From positions 1 through 5,855 of the forward strand of contig URBM01000118.1 in assembly GCA_900545995.1 (NCBI GenBank): a DNA stretch of 5,855 nt. Reading direction: 5' to 3'. A program made the position numbers and the translations under genes. The stretch's first letter is position 1. Every line of letters begins with the position of its first letter. The DNA is from an uncultured Collinsella sp. (GTDB lineage Bacteria; Actinomycetota; Coriobacteriia; Coriobacteriales; Coriobacteriaceae). Positions 4,953-5,855 of the stretch are shown here, piece after piece. The notes under the pieces are model-generated. The model was not told the DNA's origin, did not search any database, and saw only the letters and a program-made list of their open reading frames with translations.

Positions 4953-5812
4953 ATGAGCGATTTCCTTAACCGTATGAAGTCTGCCGCCAAGGCCGACCTT
5001 AAGACGATCGTCCTGCCCGAGGGCGAGGATCCGCGCACCATCGTCGCGGCCACCAAGATCATCGAGGAGGGCCTGGCAAAGATCGTCATCCTGGGCAACC
5101 CCGACGAGATCAACGTTCCCGGCGCCACCGTCATCGATCCGCGCAATGCCGAGAAGCACGAGGAGTACGCGCAGAAGTTTGCCGAGCTCCGCGCCAAGAA
5201 GGGCGTCACCATCGAGCAGGCTCGCGCCCAGGTGATGGACGCCACCTACTTTGGCACCATGATGGTCAAGATGGGTGACGCCGACGGCCTGGTCTCCGGC
5301 GCCTGCCACTCCACCGCCGACACCCTGCGCCCCGCGCTGCAGATCCTTAAGACCGCCCCGGGTACCAAGCTGGTCTCGGCCTTCTTCGTGATGTGCACCG
5401 ACACCCCGCAGTTCGGCACCGACGGTACGCTGATCTTCGCCGACTGTGGCCTCAACATCAACCCGTCCTCCGACGAGCTCTCCGAGATCGCCATCGCCTC
5501 CGCTCACTCCTGGTCCACCTTTATGGGCAGCGTCGAGCCGCACGTGGCCATGCTCTCCTACTCCACCATGGGCTCCGCCGGCGGCGAGGTCGCCAAGAAG
5601 GTCCAGGAGGCCGTTAAGTTCTGCAAGGAGAAGGCTCCCGAGCTCGCCATCGATGGCGACCTGCAGCTCGACGCCGCCATCGTTCCCACCGTCGCCCAGC
5701 TCAAGGCCCCCGGCTCCTCCGTTGCCGGCAAGGCCAACGTGCTTGTGTTCCCCGATCTCGAGGCCGGCAACATCGGCTACAAGCTGGTCCAGCGCTTCGC
5801 CGGCGCCGACGC
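4953..5812 (+). CDS. pta: Phosphate acetyltransferase, 3'-truncated
   Basis: This is the first 286-287 residues of a single-domain Pta (usual length about 330), which interconverts acetyl-CoA and acetyl phosphate in the cytosol. With acetate kinase it makes ATP during fermentation. Motifs seen are IVLPEGEDPR (19-28), MGDADGLVSGACHSTADTLR (107-126, with a conserved Arg at 126), SYSTMGSAGGEV (202-213), IDGDLQLDAAIVP (233-245) and NVLVFPDLEAGNIGYKLVQR (262-281). The C-terminal PVNDLSRG active-site segment is missing because adapter begins at 5813; translation past that point is not native. AAGGAG at 4943-4948 precedes the ATG by 4 bases. Codons are strongly biased to C/G endings (GCC, GGC, ATC, CTG), as in highly expressed genes. 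ackA often follows pta, but nothing downstream is visible. Phosphate butyryltransferase is less likely given the motifs. Confidence 0.96.
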
Positions 5813-5855
5813 CTGTCTCTTATACACATCTGACGCTGCCGACGATAAGGCTCGT
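5813..5855 (-). other. Reverse-complement Nextera adapter plus i5 index (artefact)
   Basis: Bases 5813-5845 are the exact reverse complement of the adapter at 1-33. The next 8 bases, TAAGGCTC (5846-5853), are the reverse complement of GAGCCTTA, which I recall as Nextera XT v2 i5 index S521. GT (5854-5855) begins the reverse complement of the P5 arm. This is adapter read-through fused onto the end of pta. Confidence 0.98.

Noticed and set aside
4848..5543. 231-residue minus-strand frame opposite pta
   Set aside because: The + strand encodes an unmistakable Pta in continuous frame; the antisense product is Gly/Val/Leu-rich without motifs.
1..5855. Composite transposon bounded by 33-bp terminal inverted repeats with a Tn5 mosaic end
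   Set aside because: The ends equal the Nextera adapter, one is followed by an index and the start of the P5 arm, there is no transposase gene, and there is no 9-bp target duplication.

Overview
The window is a short-read contig of about 5.78 kb of bacterial chromosome (about 34-5812) with Illumina Nextera adapter still attached at both ends (1-33 and 5813-5855). By eye the DNA is GC-rich (around 60%) with C/G-ending codons, tight gene packing and AGGAG ribosome-binding sites. The gene set (DJ-1/PfpI, Maf, NylC/DmpA-type P1 peptidase, GT2, Glf, single-domain Pta) and the look of the proteins suggest an anaerobic gut actinomycete of the Coriobacteriia, perhaps Collinsella-like. That taxonomy is inference and was not searched.

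Left part, + strand: the 3' two thirds of a DJ-1/PfpI gene is cut by the contig edge and overlaps by 4 bp a complete maf nucleotide pyrophosphatase gene. A 101-bp gap with a GC-rich hairpin follows, then a complete P1-family N-terminal-nucleophile peptidase (1162-2163).

Middle, 2164-2494: a 331-bp convergent intergenic region without an intact gene, and the most unusual part of the window. It holds a 29-bp perfect inverted repeat enclosing a nested hairpin (2176-2300), a 33-bp near-perfect hairpin with a 4-nt loop (2393-2462), and between them a remnant of about 10 codons that repeats, in opposite orientation, the C-terminus of the adjacent glycosyltransferase. The two palindromes share a core sequence and so look like members of one repeat family.

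Right part: a two-gene minus-strand operon of glf (UDP-galactopyranose mutase, 4721 to 3519) and an overlapping GT2 glycosyltransferase. Together they suggest production and transfer of a surface galactofuranose-containing glycan, although the acceptor and the sugar used by the GT2 are not visible. A 231-bp divergent control region with two overlapping TATAAT boxes, palindromes and a terminator-like hairpin separates this operon from pta (phosphate acetyltransferase, + strand). pta runs off the contig and lacks its C-terminal 40-45 residues.

I saw no phage, CRISPR, toxin or defence genes. The 33-bp terminal inverted repeats that mimic a transposon are library adapter.
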